From Chloroflexota bacterium (GTDB taxonomy: Bacteria; Chloroflexota; UBA6077; JADZDV01), in NCBI GenBank assembly GCA_020850915.1, contig JADZDV010000543.1, positions 1 to 6,063 of the forward strand: 6,063 bases of DNA, read 5' to 3'. The number at the start of each line of letters is the position of its first letter. Position 1 is the stretch's first letter. Shown piece after piece: positions 1 to 5,913 of this stretch. The notes under the pieces are model-generated. The model saw only the letters and a list, made by a program, of their open reading frames with translations, did no database searches and had not been told where the DNA came from. The translations under genes were made by a program, and so were the position numbers.

Positions 1-1
1 C

Positions 2-838
2 GGCAAGCCGGATATCGTGGCAGAAGGGTCGCCCTCCTGGATCGACGCGCGCGCTCGAGATGCCGAGCACCGCGAGATGCTGGTCGCGCTGCGATTCCAC
101 TCTCGCTTGACGGTGCCGCTCCTGGCGGATAGCCACGTGCTGGGTGCGATCTCGCTGGTGACGTCCGCCTCCGGTCGGCGCTACACGGAGCGGGACTGCC
201 TGCTCGCAGAGGCGCTCGCCTCGATGTGTGCCCTGGCGATCAGCAACGCCCGGCTGCTGAGCCAGGCGGCGCGGAGCCGTGCTCGGCACGAGGTGCTCGT
301 ACGCACCATGCGGCGCTGGCGTGCCGCGGAGCAGGTCGACGAGCTGCTGCGCGACCTGCTGCGCGACGCCCGCGACCTGGTCGGAGGCATGCAGGCAGCG
401 ATCCAGCCCTGGGATGAGCATCGACAGATGCTGGTCGGCGGCTGGTGCACGCTGGTTGGCGACCTCACGACCGAGGTCCATTCAGGCCAGGGGGTCAGCG
501 GTCGCGCGGCCTTCTGGAAGCAGACGGTCGTGGCGAATGAATACCAGCGTGACTACGCCGGTGAGAACGCCGGCCTGCCGGCTGACATCGAGGCCGTCCT
601 CGCTTCGCCGCTGCTCGGCCGCTCGCGGCTGCTCGGCGTGCTGACCGTCACCAGAGAGGGAAAGAAGCGCGAGAGCTTTCAACCGTTCGGACAGGAGGAC
701 GTCGAGACGCTCGAGCTGGTCGCCGGCCTCGTCTCCTCGCTGCTGCTCGAGCGGTCGCGGCCGCTCACCGCCCCCAGCGGCGCGGATGGAGGCACCGGCC
801 TCTCGCCAGCCGGGACGACCACCGAGCAGACGGGATGA
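2..838 (+). CDS. GAF-domain sensor/signalling protein, C-terminal part (5' truncated)
   Basis: The reading frame is open from the window edge. The GTG at 17 is probably not the start, because the residues before it (GKPDI) continue a GAF domain without a break. Numbering from that GTG, residues 1-80 are the back half of a first GAF domain: a strand-rich core around 'LTVPLLADSHVLGAISL', a 'YTERD' turn and a closing helix that ends 'AISNARLL'. Residues 81-118 form a charged linking helix. Residues about 105-246 make a second GAF domain with the same ending ('ASPLLGRSRLLGVLTVTRE', then 'FGQEDVETLELVAGLVSSLLLE'). A 25-residue Gly/Thr/Pro-rich tail follows. GAF domains bind small ligands or act as dimerisation and relay modules in cytoplasmic sensors. 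No kinase, GGDEF or HTH domain lies in the visible part, so any output domain must be upstream, or the protein may be a pure GAF array. The family call is firm; the ligand and output are unknown. Confidence 0.85.
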   Translation, partial: GKPDIVAEGSPSWIDARARDAEHREMLVALRFHSRLTVPLLADSHVLGAISLVTSASGRRYTERDCLLAEALASMCALAISNARLLSQAARSRARHEVLVRTMRRWRAAEQVDELLRDLLRDARDLVGGMQAAIQPWDEHRQMLVGGWCTLVGDLTTEVHSGQGVSGRAAFWKQTVVANEYQRDYAGENAGLPADIEAVLASPLLGRSRLLGVLTVTREGKKRESFQPFGQEDVETLELVAGLVSSLLLERSRPLTAPSGADGGTGLSPAGTTTEQTG

Positions 839-864
839 CGGCCGTCGGCCGATTCCGTCATACT
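835..864 (+). promoter_or_regulatory. Weak sigma70-like promoter candidate for the PsbP-like gene
   Basis: A possible -35 box ATGACG (835-840) overlaps the stop codon of the GAF gene. It is separated by 18 nt from a possible -10 box CATACT (859-864). Each box matches four of six consensus positions. A short dyad, TACGG-T-CCGTA, follows at 864-874. Initiation near 871 would give a leader of about 64 nt. The match is weak and could be chance; the downstream gene might instead be co-transcribed with the GAF gene. Confidence 0.25.
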
Positions 865-884
865 ACGGTCCGTACATCCTCGGT

Positions 885-906
885 TCCGTTTCAGGAATGA
901 AACGGA
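885..906. repeat. Perfect 8-bp inverted repeat in the leader of the PsbP-like gene
   Basis: TCCGTTTC (885-892) and GAAACGGA (899-906) are exact reverse complements around a 6-nt loop, AGGAAT. The element lies 28 nt upstream of the start at 935. It could be an operator or a hairpin in the mRNA leader. There is no T-tract after it, so a terminator for the GAF gene is less likely. Confidence 0.5.
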
Positions 907-934
907 TGGGTCCGGTCCTGGAGGCTTTCCTCGC

Positions 935-1987
935 ATGCTCCGCTTCATCGCCGCCGCGCTCACGTTGCTCTCCGCTGCCGTGTGGCGCCCCGGTGTCGCC
1001 GCTGCCGCGGACGACACGCAGACGTTCCAGAGCTCCCAGCTTGGCATCTCTTTCGACTATCCAGCGAAGTGGCAGGCTGGGCCGCGCCAGCCGCTCGGCC
1101 TGCTCCCGAACGAGCTGGCGACGGTGGCCGCGCGCGGCGACAACGGCACGGAATTCGCTCTGGCGCTGTACCGCGCGACCGTCCACGTCAACGACGGCAA
1201 TCGCGACCAGTTGATCGCGCAGCTTGATGGCATCGCGGCGGGAATGATGGCGAAGCTCTCTGGTGCCCGGCAGCTCAGCGCGGACGAAGCCGATACCATC
1301 GAGAGCTCCGATGGCAAGGTCTACACCTACCAGTACACCGCCGACCGCCAGACGATGCGGGGCGAGCTGACGCTGGCGCTGCACGAGAACCTGGTCATCG
1401 CACTCGTCCTAACCGCGCGGGACCGGGATTTCGACGCTCGGCAAGACGACTTCGACACCATTATTTACAGCCTCCTGGTGCCATGGAGCATCCCGGACGA
1501 AGAGACCGTGACGTACGACAACCCGGACTCGCAGATCACGTTCGATTATCCGGCGACCTGGCAAACCGGCCCCAGCGCCCCGCTTGGCTTGCTGCCGAAC
1601 GAGACGTTCACCGTCGCGACCAGGGGCGACGCCTCCACGCAGGTCGCGCTCGCACTCTACACGCTCCCCGAGCCGGTGAACGACGCGACGCTCGCAGACC
1701 GGCTCGGACAGTTCGACGCGGCGGCCGCGGCAGTGGTTGCGAACCTGCCTGCCGGCAAGCTCATCAACAGCGAGGGTTGCGACGATCTGGACGACGCGTC
1801 GGCGCGACTGTACTCCTACCAGTACACCGACGGCGGCCAGCCGATGTACGGCGAGATGATCGTAGGCGTTCATGAAGCCGTTGCCATCCAACTGGTCTCC
1901 ACCGCCAGAGACGGGGAGTTTGACGGCAAGCGCGGCTACCTCGAGTCGGTCCGCGACAGCCTCTATCTGCCGTGGAGCCTTCGCTAG
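935..1987 (+). CDS. Secreted protein with two tandem PsbP/Mog1-like domains
   Basis: The product is 350 aa. The ATG at 935 follows a GGAGG (920-924) at 10 nt. It opens a classic signal peptide: Arg3, a hydrophobic stretch over residues 4-16, and an Ala-rich cleavage region at 21-25 before Asp-Asp. The mature protein is two copies of a domain of about 155 residues. Copy 1 (about 31-186) has 'FDYPAKWQ' at 40-47, 'PLGLLPNE' at 53-60, 'YTYQYT' at 130-135 and 'VPWSI' at 182-186. Copy 2 (about 194-349) has 'FDYPATWQ' at 203-210, 'PLGLLPNE' at 216-223, 'YSYQYT' at 293-298 and 'LPWSL' at 345-349. The 'ISFDYPAKW' opening is typical of the PsbP/Mog1/DcrB-like alpha-beta fold, often found in secreted bacterial proteins of unknown role. 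There is no lipobox cysteine, so the protein is probably released outside the membrane. No catalytic motif is evident. The fold assignment is inferred from pattern alone, and the biological function is unknown. Confidence 0.82.
   Translation: MLRFIAAALTLLSAAVWRPGVAAAADDTQTFQSSQLGISFDYPAKWQAGPRQPLGLLPNELATVAARGDNGTEFALALYRATVHVNDGNRDQLIAQLDGIAAGMMAKLSGARQLSADEADTIESSDGKVYTYQYTADRQTMRGELTLALHENLVIALVLTARDRDFDARQDDFDTIIYSLLVPWSIPDEETVTYDNPDSQITFDYPATWQTGPSAPLGLLPNETFTVATRGDASTQVALALYTLPEPVNDATLADRLGQFDAAAAAVVANLPAGKLINSEGCDDLDDASARLYSYQYTDGGQPMYGEMIVGVHEAVAIQLVSTARDGEFDGKRGYLESVRDSLYLPWSLR
1025..1981 (+). repeat. Internal gene duplication: two domain copies with a 163-codon period
   Basis: Copy 1 spans about 1025-1492 and copy 2 about 1514-1981. 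At least five landmark motifs (FDYPA-WQ, PLGLLPNE, VND, Y-YQYT, PWS) are offset by exactly 163 residues (489 bp). The two copies therefore align without insertions or deletions over their length, although many positions have diverged. Confidence 0.8.
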
Positions 1988-2020
1988 GGGCGCCCCCTAC
2001 CCGGACTCTGAACGTCTAGA

Positions 2021-2052
2021 CGAGAGCGCTCGACGACCGTCGAGCGCTCTCG
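2021..2052 (+). terminator. Strong GC-rich hairpin, probable terminator or mRNA 3'-end stabiliser
   Basis: CGAGAGCGCTCGACG (2021-2035) is an exact reverse complement of CGTCGAGCGCTCTCG (2038-2052), with only two nucleotides between the arms. In RNA the innermost pairs would open to form the loop. It begins 33 nt after the stop codon of the PsbP-like gene and lies ahead of the next promoter, which is the expected place for a terminator. The flank after it (CTTCCTGT) is pyrimidine-rich but has no real U-tract, so it is not a textbook intrinsic terminator. Confidence 0.6.
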
Positions 2053-2113
2053 CTTCCTGTCCGGCGTGGTCGCTCGCGGTGGCTGACGGGCGACAACACC
2101 GGACAGCATTGAG

Positions 2114-2134
2114 ATTGTTAAGGCTCTTTACAAT
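2114..2134. promoter_or_regulatory. Candidate operator: near-perfect dyad over the -35 box
   Basis: The arms ATTGTTAAG (2114-2122) and CTTTACAAT (2126-2134) match as an inverted repeat at eight of nine positions, with a GCT centre. The element is conspicuously AT-rich in a GC-rich window. Its right arm contains the proposed -35 hexamer TTTACA, so a dimeric regulator bound here could block RNA polymerase. The regulator is not encoded in the visible window. Confidence 0.45.
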
Positions 2135-2155
2135 TTGAGCGGGGCTCGCTACACT
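2127..2155 (+). promoter_or_regulatory. Sigma70-type promoter of the glycosidase operon
   Basis: The -35 box TTTACA (2127-2132, five of six consensus positions) is followed by a 17-nt spacer and the -10 box TACACT (2150-2155, four of six). Transcription would start near 2162. An overlapping alternative, TTGAGA (2109-2114) with TACAAT (2129-2134), has good hexamers but a 14-nt spacer that is too short. Either reading places the in-frame TTG at 2135 inside or too close to the promoter to be the start of the next gene. Confidence 0.5.
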
Positions 2156-2200
2156 TGCTCCGTGATCCCCTTTCCTTCTCGGTCTCTCCTTCGATCGTCC

Positions 2201-4747
2201 ATGCTCTCCGCGCTCACCTCCGGGCGCCCCCGCGAAGCCATCAGCCGGCCCAGGCTGGTCGCGCTGGCCGCGCCTGTACTGGTCGGCTCGGCTGCGTACC
2301 TACTGGCCCGTCCCTTGCTCGCGCTCGCTCACGAATTGTTGATCCTGGCAGCCGCGCGTCTGCTGGGCAGCACGGCCAGCGCCGGGGCCGCCGCGGCGCT
2401 GAGCGGCGCCATGCCGTTCGATCCGGTGTACACCGCCACCCTGTTCTTCCTCCTGGCCGGCGTGCATGTCACCGGCGTCGCCGTGTCGGCGCCCGCCGGC
2501 GTCGTGCTGCACAGCGGCCTGCCCGGGGTGTTCCTGGACCCGGCGCTCGTGGCCAATGGGGCCTGGGCGTCGGCGGTGATCGAGCCGGGCGCCAGCGTCC
2601 TGGCGCGCGGGCTCATCGTCCTGAGCGCTGACGTTCTCTTCCTCGCCCTGGGGCTGTACCTGGTCCGCGGCCGGCAACAGGCTCGGTTCGGATGGCCAGG
2701 CGCCTTCGCCTGGCAGCGAGTGCCCGGCTGGTCGGTGGTGGCGGGCGCGCTGCTCCAGGCGCACATCGTCCTGAACCATCTGGCCGACAGCCCGATATCG
2801 CTGGCCGATCTCGAGGCGACGGGCCTGACATACGGCTTCTCCGTCCTATTCGCGGGTCCGGCCAGCGAGCGTCCGCGGCTGACCACCCTGCTTGGGGCGC
2901 TGCCGGCTCCCGTCCGCGATGGCCTGCTCGTCGTGTCAGCGGTGGTGGTTGCCTATGCACTGGCACTCATCTTGCTGCACGGGCTGGGACTCGTCTGGCG
3001 CGCCGTGCGCCGGGTCGCGCGTCGCACACCGCGCTCCGGTAGCCTCGCGGCACGGCGCGGTCCGTCCCGTCAGTCTGAGCGGATTCTCATCGTCAGGGGT
3101 GGGCTCGCCGCGTTCTCCCTGGCGTTCGCGCTCTCACCACTCGGCTCGTTCGCAAACGCGGACAGTCGCTTCCTGGAGCACCCACCAGAGCCTGACATCG
3201 GCGCGGCGGCTCCGCCGAGCGCCACGCTCGGCCCGCGCAGCTCGTCAGTGGCCGCGGTCGTGCCACCGCCTTGGAGCGCAGGCGAATCGGCCGGGGCGGC
3301 CTCGCTCACCGGGATGACTGCACCCTCGTTGAGCCCGGTGCCGAACGCCACGTCCACCGGCTCGCCTGGTGCGCCGCCCGTCCTGGCTGCCGCCCCGGCT
3401 CCGAAGTCCACAGTGTCCGGCCCGACGGTCGTGAGCGTCTCCGGGCAGCGTTACAGCTATACCTACACCGTAGGAGGCGTCCGCCAGGTCATCCGCGCCA
3501 TGGGCTACAACCCGAAATTCCGGCAGCTTCCACCTGCCGAGCGAGCGGCACGGTTCGACCGCGACTTCTCGTTGATGCGCCAGGCGGGCGTCAACACGAT
3601 CCTCGGCTGGGTCACCGATGAGTGGGACCGGCTGCTCCTTGACAAGGCCCAGGAGCGCGGCCTCGGCGTCATTCTGCCGTACGACATGGATCCGTCCCTC
3701 GATTACACGAACCCGGCGGTCCGCGACACCGTCGCCCGCGACGTGCTCGGCTGGGTCTCGGCCTATCGGGATCATCCCGCTCTCCGGATGTGGGGTATTG
3801 GCAACGAAGTGCTCCACAAGCTGGTCTACCCCTCCTGGCTGAAGCTGCGGGGTGATCCGCTGCTCGAGGCGCGAGCCAGCGCGTTCGCCGCGTTCTATGT
3901 CGATCTGATCGACCGCGTTCACCGGCTTGATCCGAACCACCCGGTCACCTACCGGGACGCGGAGGACGCCTACGTTCCGCGCATGCGCGATGCGCTGAAC
4001 GCCGGTGGGGGGAGCCGTCCGTGGTTCGTCTACGGCATCAACATCTACACGCCCCGACTCGCGAGCGTGATCGCGAACTGGCCGACCCAGGGGCTTGACG
4101 TTGCGCTGTTGATCTCGGAGTTCGGCCCGGGCGGCGCCGGGCCCGGGGACCGCCCGAAAGGCTATCGCGATATGTGGAGCATGGTCCGGGCGCAGCCCGA
4201 GCGCGTGCTTGGCGGGGCGCCCTACGTCTGGACCACCGACGGCCCAGAGGAGGTGGACCGCATCTTCGGCCTCGTGGACCGGGGCGGCAAGCCGGTGGAC
4301 GGCTCGCTCGCGGCGATCGGCCGCGTCTTCCGGGGTGAGGCGATCGCCGAAGTGCCCGCTTCCGCGACCTCCGGGGCGTCCCAGCAGCACCGCTGCGACA
4401 ACGGCATCATGAGCCTGTTCCGCCGCACCCTTGAGGACGTGCGGGCCGACCCGAAGAGAGCGATCTTCCAGGCGAACACCCCGCCGAGCATCATGGGTCC
4501 GCTGGACAATCTGCCAGCGGACCCCGTCCAGTCGCGGGACCTGCGCTACGAACGGGTGAGCGATCCGGACCGTCTGGCCTGGCAGCGCCAGCTCGGCTAC
4601 CAGGCCGAATGGTGGGTGACCTGGAACCCGCCCAGCCGGCCCGGCGATCAGTTTGCCCTCCTGATCAGCGAGCGCGATGGCCAGCTCTCAGTGGCCTACG
4701 TCTATCGCGGGCCTGGCTTGCCGTCCGAGGCCGGCTGGAGCTGTTGA
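2201..4747 (+). CDS. Membrane-anchored clan GH-A-type glycoside hydrolase (polytopic N-terminal domain plus TIM barrel)
   Basis: The product is 848 aa from the ATG at 2201. In-frame TTG 2135 and GTG 2162 exist, but the codons between 2162 and 2200 are T-rich and unlike the G/C-ending codons that begin after 2201. No Shine-Dalgarno is evident, and GTG 2162 would suit a leaderless mRNA. Residues about 19-316 contain around seven hydrophobic segments (19-35, 38-56, 77-96, 131-154, 176-193, 240-264, 296-316). The Arg-rich loop 267-294 is probably cytoplasmic, which places everything after the last segment outside. A Pro/Ala/Ser-rich linker (317-408) leads to a TIM barrel (about 417-710). Its key motifs are 'MGYNP' (434-438), 'LPYDMD', 'RMWGIGNE' (529-536; Asn535 and acid/base Glu536), 'YRDAEDAY', 'YGINIYTP' (611-618), 'LLISEFGPG' (nucleophile Glu640) and Trp677. 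This is the clan GH-A retaining-glycosidase layout (GH2/GH5-like). A C-terminal extension of about 130 residues is unassigned. The catalytic call rests on motifs; the substrate is unknown. Confidence 0.8.
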   Translation: MLSALTSGRPREAISRPRLVALAAPVLVGSAAYLLARPLLALAHELLILAAARLLGSTASAGAAAALSGAMPFDPVYTATLFFLLAGVHVTGVAVSAPAGVVLHSGLPGVFLDPALVANGAWASAVIEPGASVLARGLIVLSADVLFLALGLYLVRGRQQARFGWPGAFAWQRVPGWSVVAGALLQAHIVLNHLADSPISLADLEATGLTYGFSVLFAGPASERPRLTTLLGALPAPVRDGLLVVSAVVVAYALALILLHGLGLVWRAVRRVARRTPRSGSLAARRGPSRQSERILIVRGGLAAFSLAFALSPLGSFANADSRFLEHPPEPDIGAAAPPSATLGPRSSSVAAVVPPPWSAGESAGAASLTGMTAPSLSPVPNATSTGSPGAPPVLAAAPAPKSTVSGPTVVSVSGQRYSYTYTVGGVRQVIRAMGYNPKFRQLPPAERAARFDRDFSLMRQAGVNTILGWVTDEWDRLLLDKAQERGLGVILPYDMDPSLDYTNPAVRDTVARDVLGWVSAYRDHPALRMWGIGNEVLHKLVYPSWLKLRGDPLLEARASAFAAFYVDLIDRVHRLDPNHPVTYRDAEDAYVPRMRDALNAGGGSRPWFVYGINIYTPRLASVIANWPTQGLDVALLISEFGPGGAGPGDRPKGYRDMWSMVRAQPERVLGGAPYVWTTDGPEEVDRIFGLVDRGGKPVDGSLAAIGRVFRGEAIAEVPASATSGASQQHRCDNGIMSLFRRTLEDVRADPKRAIFQANTPPSIMGPLDNLPADPVQSRDLRYERVSDPDRLAWQRQLGYQAEWWVTWNPPSRPGDQFALLISERDGQLSVAYVYRGPGLPSEAGWSC
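4737..4740 (+). promoter_or_regulatory. Ribosome binding site deciding the start of the second glycosidase
   Basis: GGAG lies inside the last codons of the upstream gene. It is nine nucleotides before GTG 4750 but only three before TTG 4744, which favours the GTG. The TTG overlaps the upstream stop as TTGA and remains a possible alternative. Either way, the arrangement implies translational coupling of the two glycosidases. Confidence 0.55.
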
Positions 4748-4749
4748 CC

Positions 4750-5871
4750 GTGGTCCGGCCAGGTTGGCATCTCGCGCACCCAGTCGTACCGCTCGTCGCG
4801 ACGCTGGCGCTCTGCCTGGTCGCGGTGGCGGGCACCAGCCGGGCCCGCGCGCAGGCTGACCCGCCCGAGCCATGTGCCGTCCTGCCCACCGAGCCGCTCC
4901 CATTCCCCGGGCCGTTCGCCCAACCGCCGGCCCCGTCTCAGCTCGCCGACGGGACACCCGGCAGCCGGGTGAGCGTCGAGCGCGACGGTACAGGCTACCG
5001 TCTGCTGTTGAACGACGCGCCAAACGTGCTGCGAGGGATGGGCTACAACCCGCGTTACGCGGGCCTGCCGCTCGCCGAGCGCGCGGCGCGCTACCAGCGA
5101 GACTTCGGCCTGATGGCGGCGACGGGCGTCAACACCGTCCTGGGCTGGGATCCGGCTGAGTTCGACGGACTGACGCTGGACGCGGCCCAGCAGACTGGGC
5201 TTGGCATTGTGATGCCGTATGACCTGGACTGGCGTCTGGATCTGTCAGACCCTGCCGTGCGCTCGGCGCTCCAGAGCGACATCCTGACCTGGGTGGAGCG
5301 GTACCGCGGCCACCCGGCGGTCCGCATGTGGGGCATCGGCAACGAGACGCTCCATAAGCTGGTGCCGCCCATCTGGTGCAGCCAGGCACCGGAGCCCGAG
5401 CAGGCGCAGCGCGCCCGCGATCTGGCTGCCTTCTTCGCGGAGACCGCGGACCTCGTCCATGCGCTGGACCCGGACCATCCGGTGATCTACCGCGAGTCGG
5501 AGGACTCGTACGTGGGGTGGATGCGGGACGCGCTGGCGCCAGGCGGACCGCGGCCGTGGCTCGTCTACGGCTTGAATCTGTACACGCCGCGCATCGTCTC
5601 CGCGCTGGACGGGTGGCCAGCACGCGGGTTCGATACACCCCTGCTCATTTCGGAGTTTGCGCCCGGGCCTGAGAGCCGTCCGGCCGGCTATCGCGAGTTC
5701 TGGCGCGTGATCCGCGGCCACGCGGACATCGTGCTTGGTGGCGCCGTCTACGTCTGGTTCGCCGAGGGGCCCGAAGCGATCGACCGCGTCTACGGCCTCA
5801 TCGGCCCGGATGGCCAGCCGGTGGACGGCTCGCTCCAGGTCATCCAGGACGCCTTCCAGAACACCCCCTGA
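4750..5871 (+). CDS. Secreted clan GH-A-type glycoside hydrolase, paralogue of the upstream barrel
   Basis: The product is 373 aa from GTG 4750. The frame is open further upstream (to 4609), but that stretch overlaps the preceding gene and would bury the signal peptide. From the GTG there is a normal signal peptide: Arg3, a hydrophobic core at about 12-28, and an 'ARAQA' cleavage site after residue 36. A short Pro-rich linker (about 37-70) leads to a TIM barrel (about 75-370) with 'MGYNP' (96-100), 'MPYDLD', 'RMWGIGNE' (192-199; acid/base Glu199), 'YRESEDSY', 'YGLNLYTP' (273-280), 'LLISEFAPG' (nucleophile Glu302) and Trp336. The two catalytic Glu are 103 residues apart, against 104 in the upstream paralogue. 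It lacks the membrane domain and the C-terminal extension. The two cysteines of the mature protein (42 and 210) could form a disulfide. It is probably a retaining glycosidase or transglycosidase acting outside the membrane; the substrate is unknown. Confidence 0.85.
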   Translation: MVRPGWHLAHPVVPLVATLALCLVAVAGTSRARAQADPPEPCAVLPTEPLPFPGPFAQPPAPSQLADGTPGSRVSVERDGTGYRLLLNDAPNVLRGMGYNPRYAGLPLAERAARYQRDFGLMAATGVNTVLGWDPAEFDGLTLDAAQQTGLGIVMPYDLDWRLDLSDPAVRSALQSDILTWVERYRGHPAVRMWGIGNETLHKLVPPIWCSQAPEPEQAQRARDLAAFFAETADLVHALDPDHPVIYRESEDSYVGWMRDALAPGGPRPWLVYGLNLYTPRIVSALDGWPARGFDTPLLISEFAPGPESRPAGYREFWRVIRGHADIVLGGAVYVWFAEGPEAIDRVYGLIGPDGQPVDGSLQVIQDAFQNTP

Positions 5872-5894
5872 GCCACCAGGCCCCACCCTTCCCC

Positions 5895-5913
5895 CTTCAC
5901 TCTTCACTCTTCA
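5895..5913. repeat. Short tandem repeat, CTTCACT unit, across the convergent gene end
   Basis: Two exact 7-nt units CTTCACT (5895-5901 and 5902-5908) are followed by a partial third, CTTCA (5909-5913). The repeat spans the stop codon and last codons of the minus-strand gene. It sits in the short space between two convergent genes and has no hairpin. It is probably a slippage product. Confidence 0.6.

Noticed and set aside
863..1384. Minus-strand open frame (173 codons) across the leader and first half of the PsbP-like gene
   Set aside because: It lies opposite a gene with a signal peptide, ribosome binding site and internal repeat. Its translation has no domain signal.
1987..1997. Short GC palindrome GGGGCGCCCC directly after the stop of the PsbP-like gene
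   Set aside because: It has no room for a loop and is short. It is expected by chance in sequence this GC-rich, and the hairpin at 2021-2052 is far stronger.
2135..2200. N-terminal extension of the membrane glycosidase from TTG 2135
   Set aside because: The TTG lies between or upstream of the proposed promoter boxes, has no ribosome binding site, and the extra codons do not show the gene's G/C third-position bias.
3245..4390. Long minus-strand open frame (381 codons) opposite the first glycosidase
   Set aside because: It is antisense to a motif-confirmed gene. A similar open frame exists opposite the paralogue (5245-5907), and the two antisense products resemble each other only because the sense genes do. 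High-GC codon use keeps this antisense frame open.
4609..4749. N-terminal extension of the secreted glycosidase into the upstream gene
   Set aside because: It would place about 47 polar residues before an otherwise normal signal peptide and would overlap the upstream coding region by more than 130 nt.
5245..5907. Minus-strand open frame whose GTG overlaps the stop of the partial minus-strand gene by four nucleotides
   Set aside because: The GTGA overlap looks like operon spacing, but the frame is fully antisense to the secreted glycosidase, is rich in Arg/Pro/Gly and has no recognisable fold. The overlap is explained by the CTTCACT repeat.
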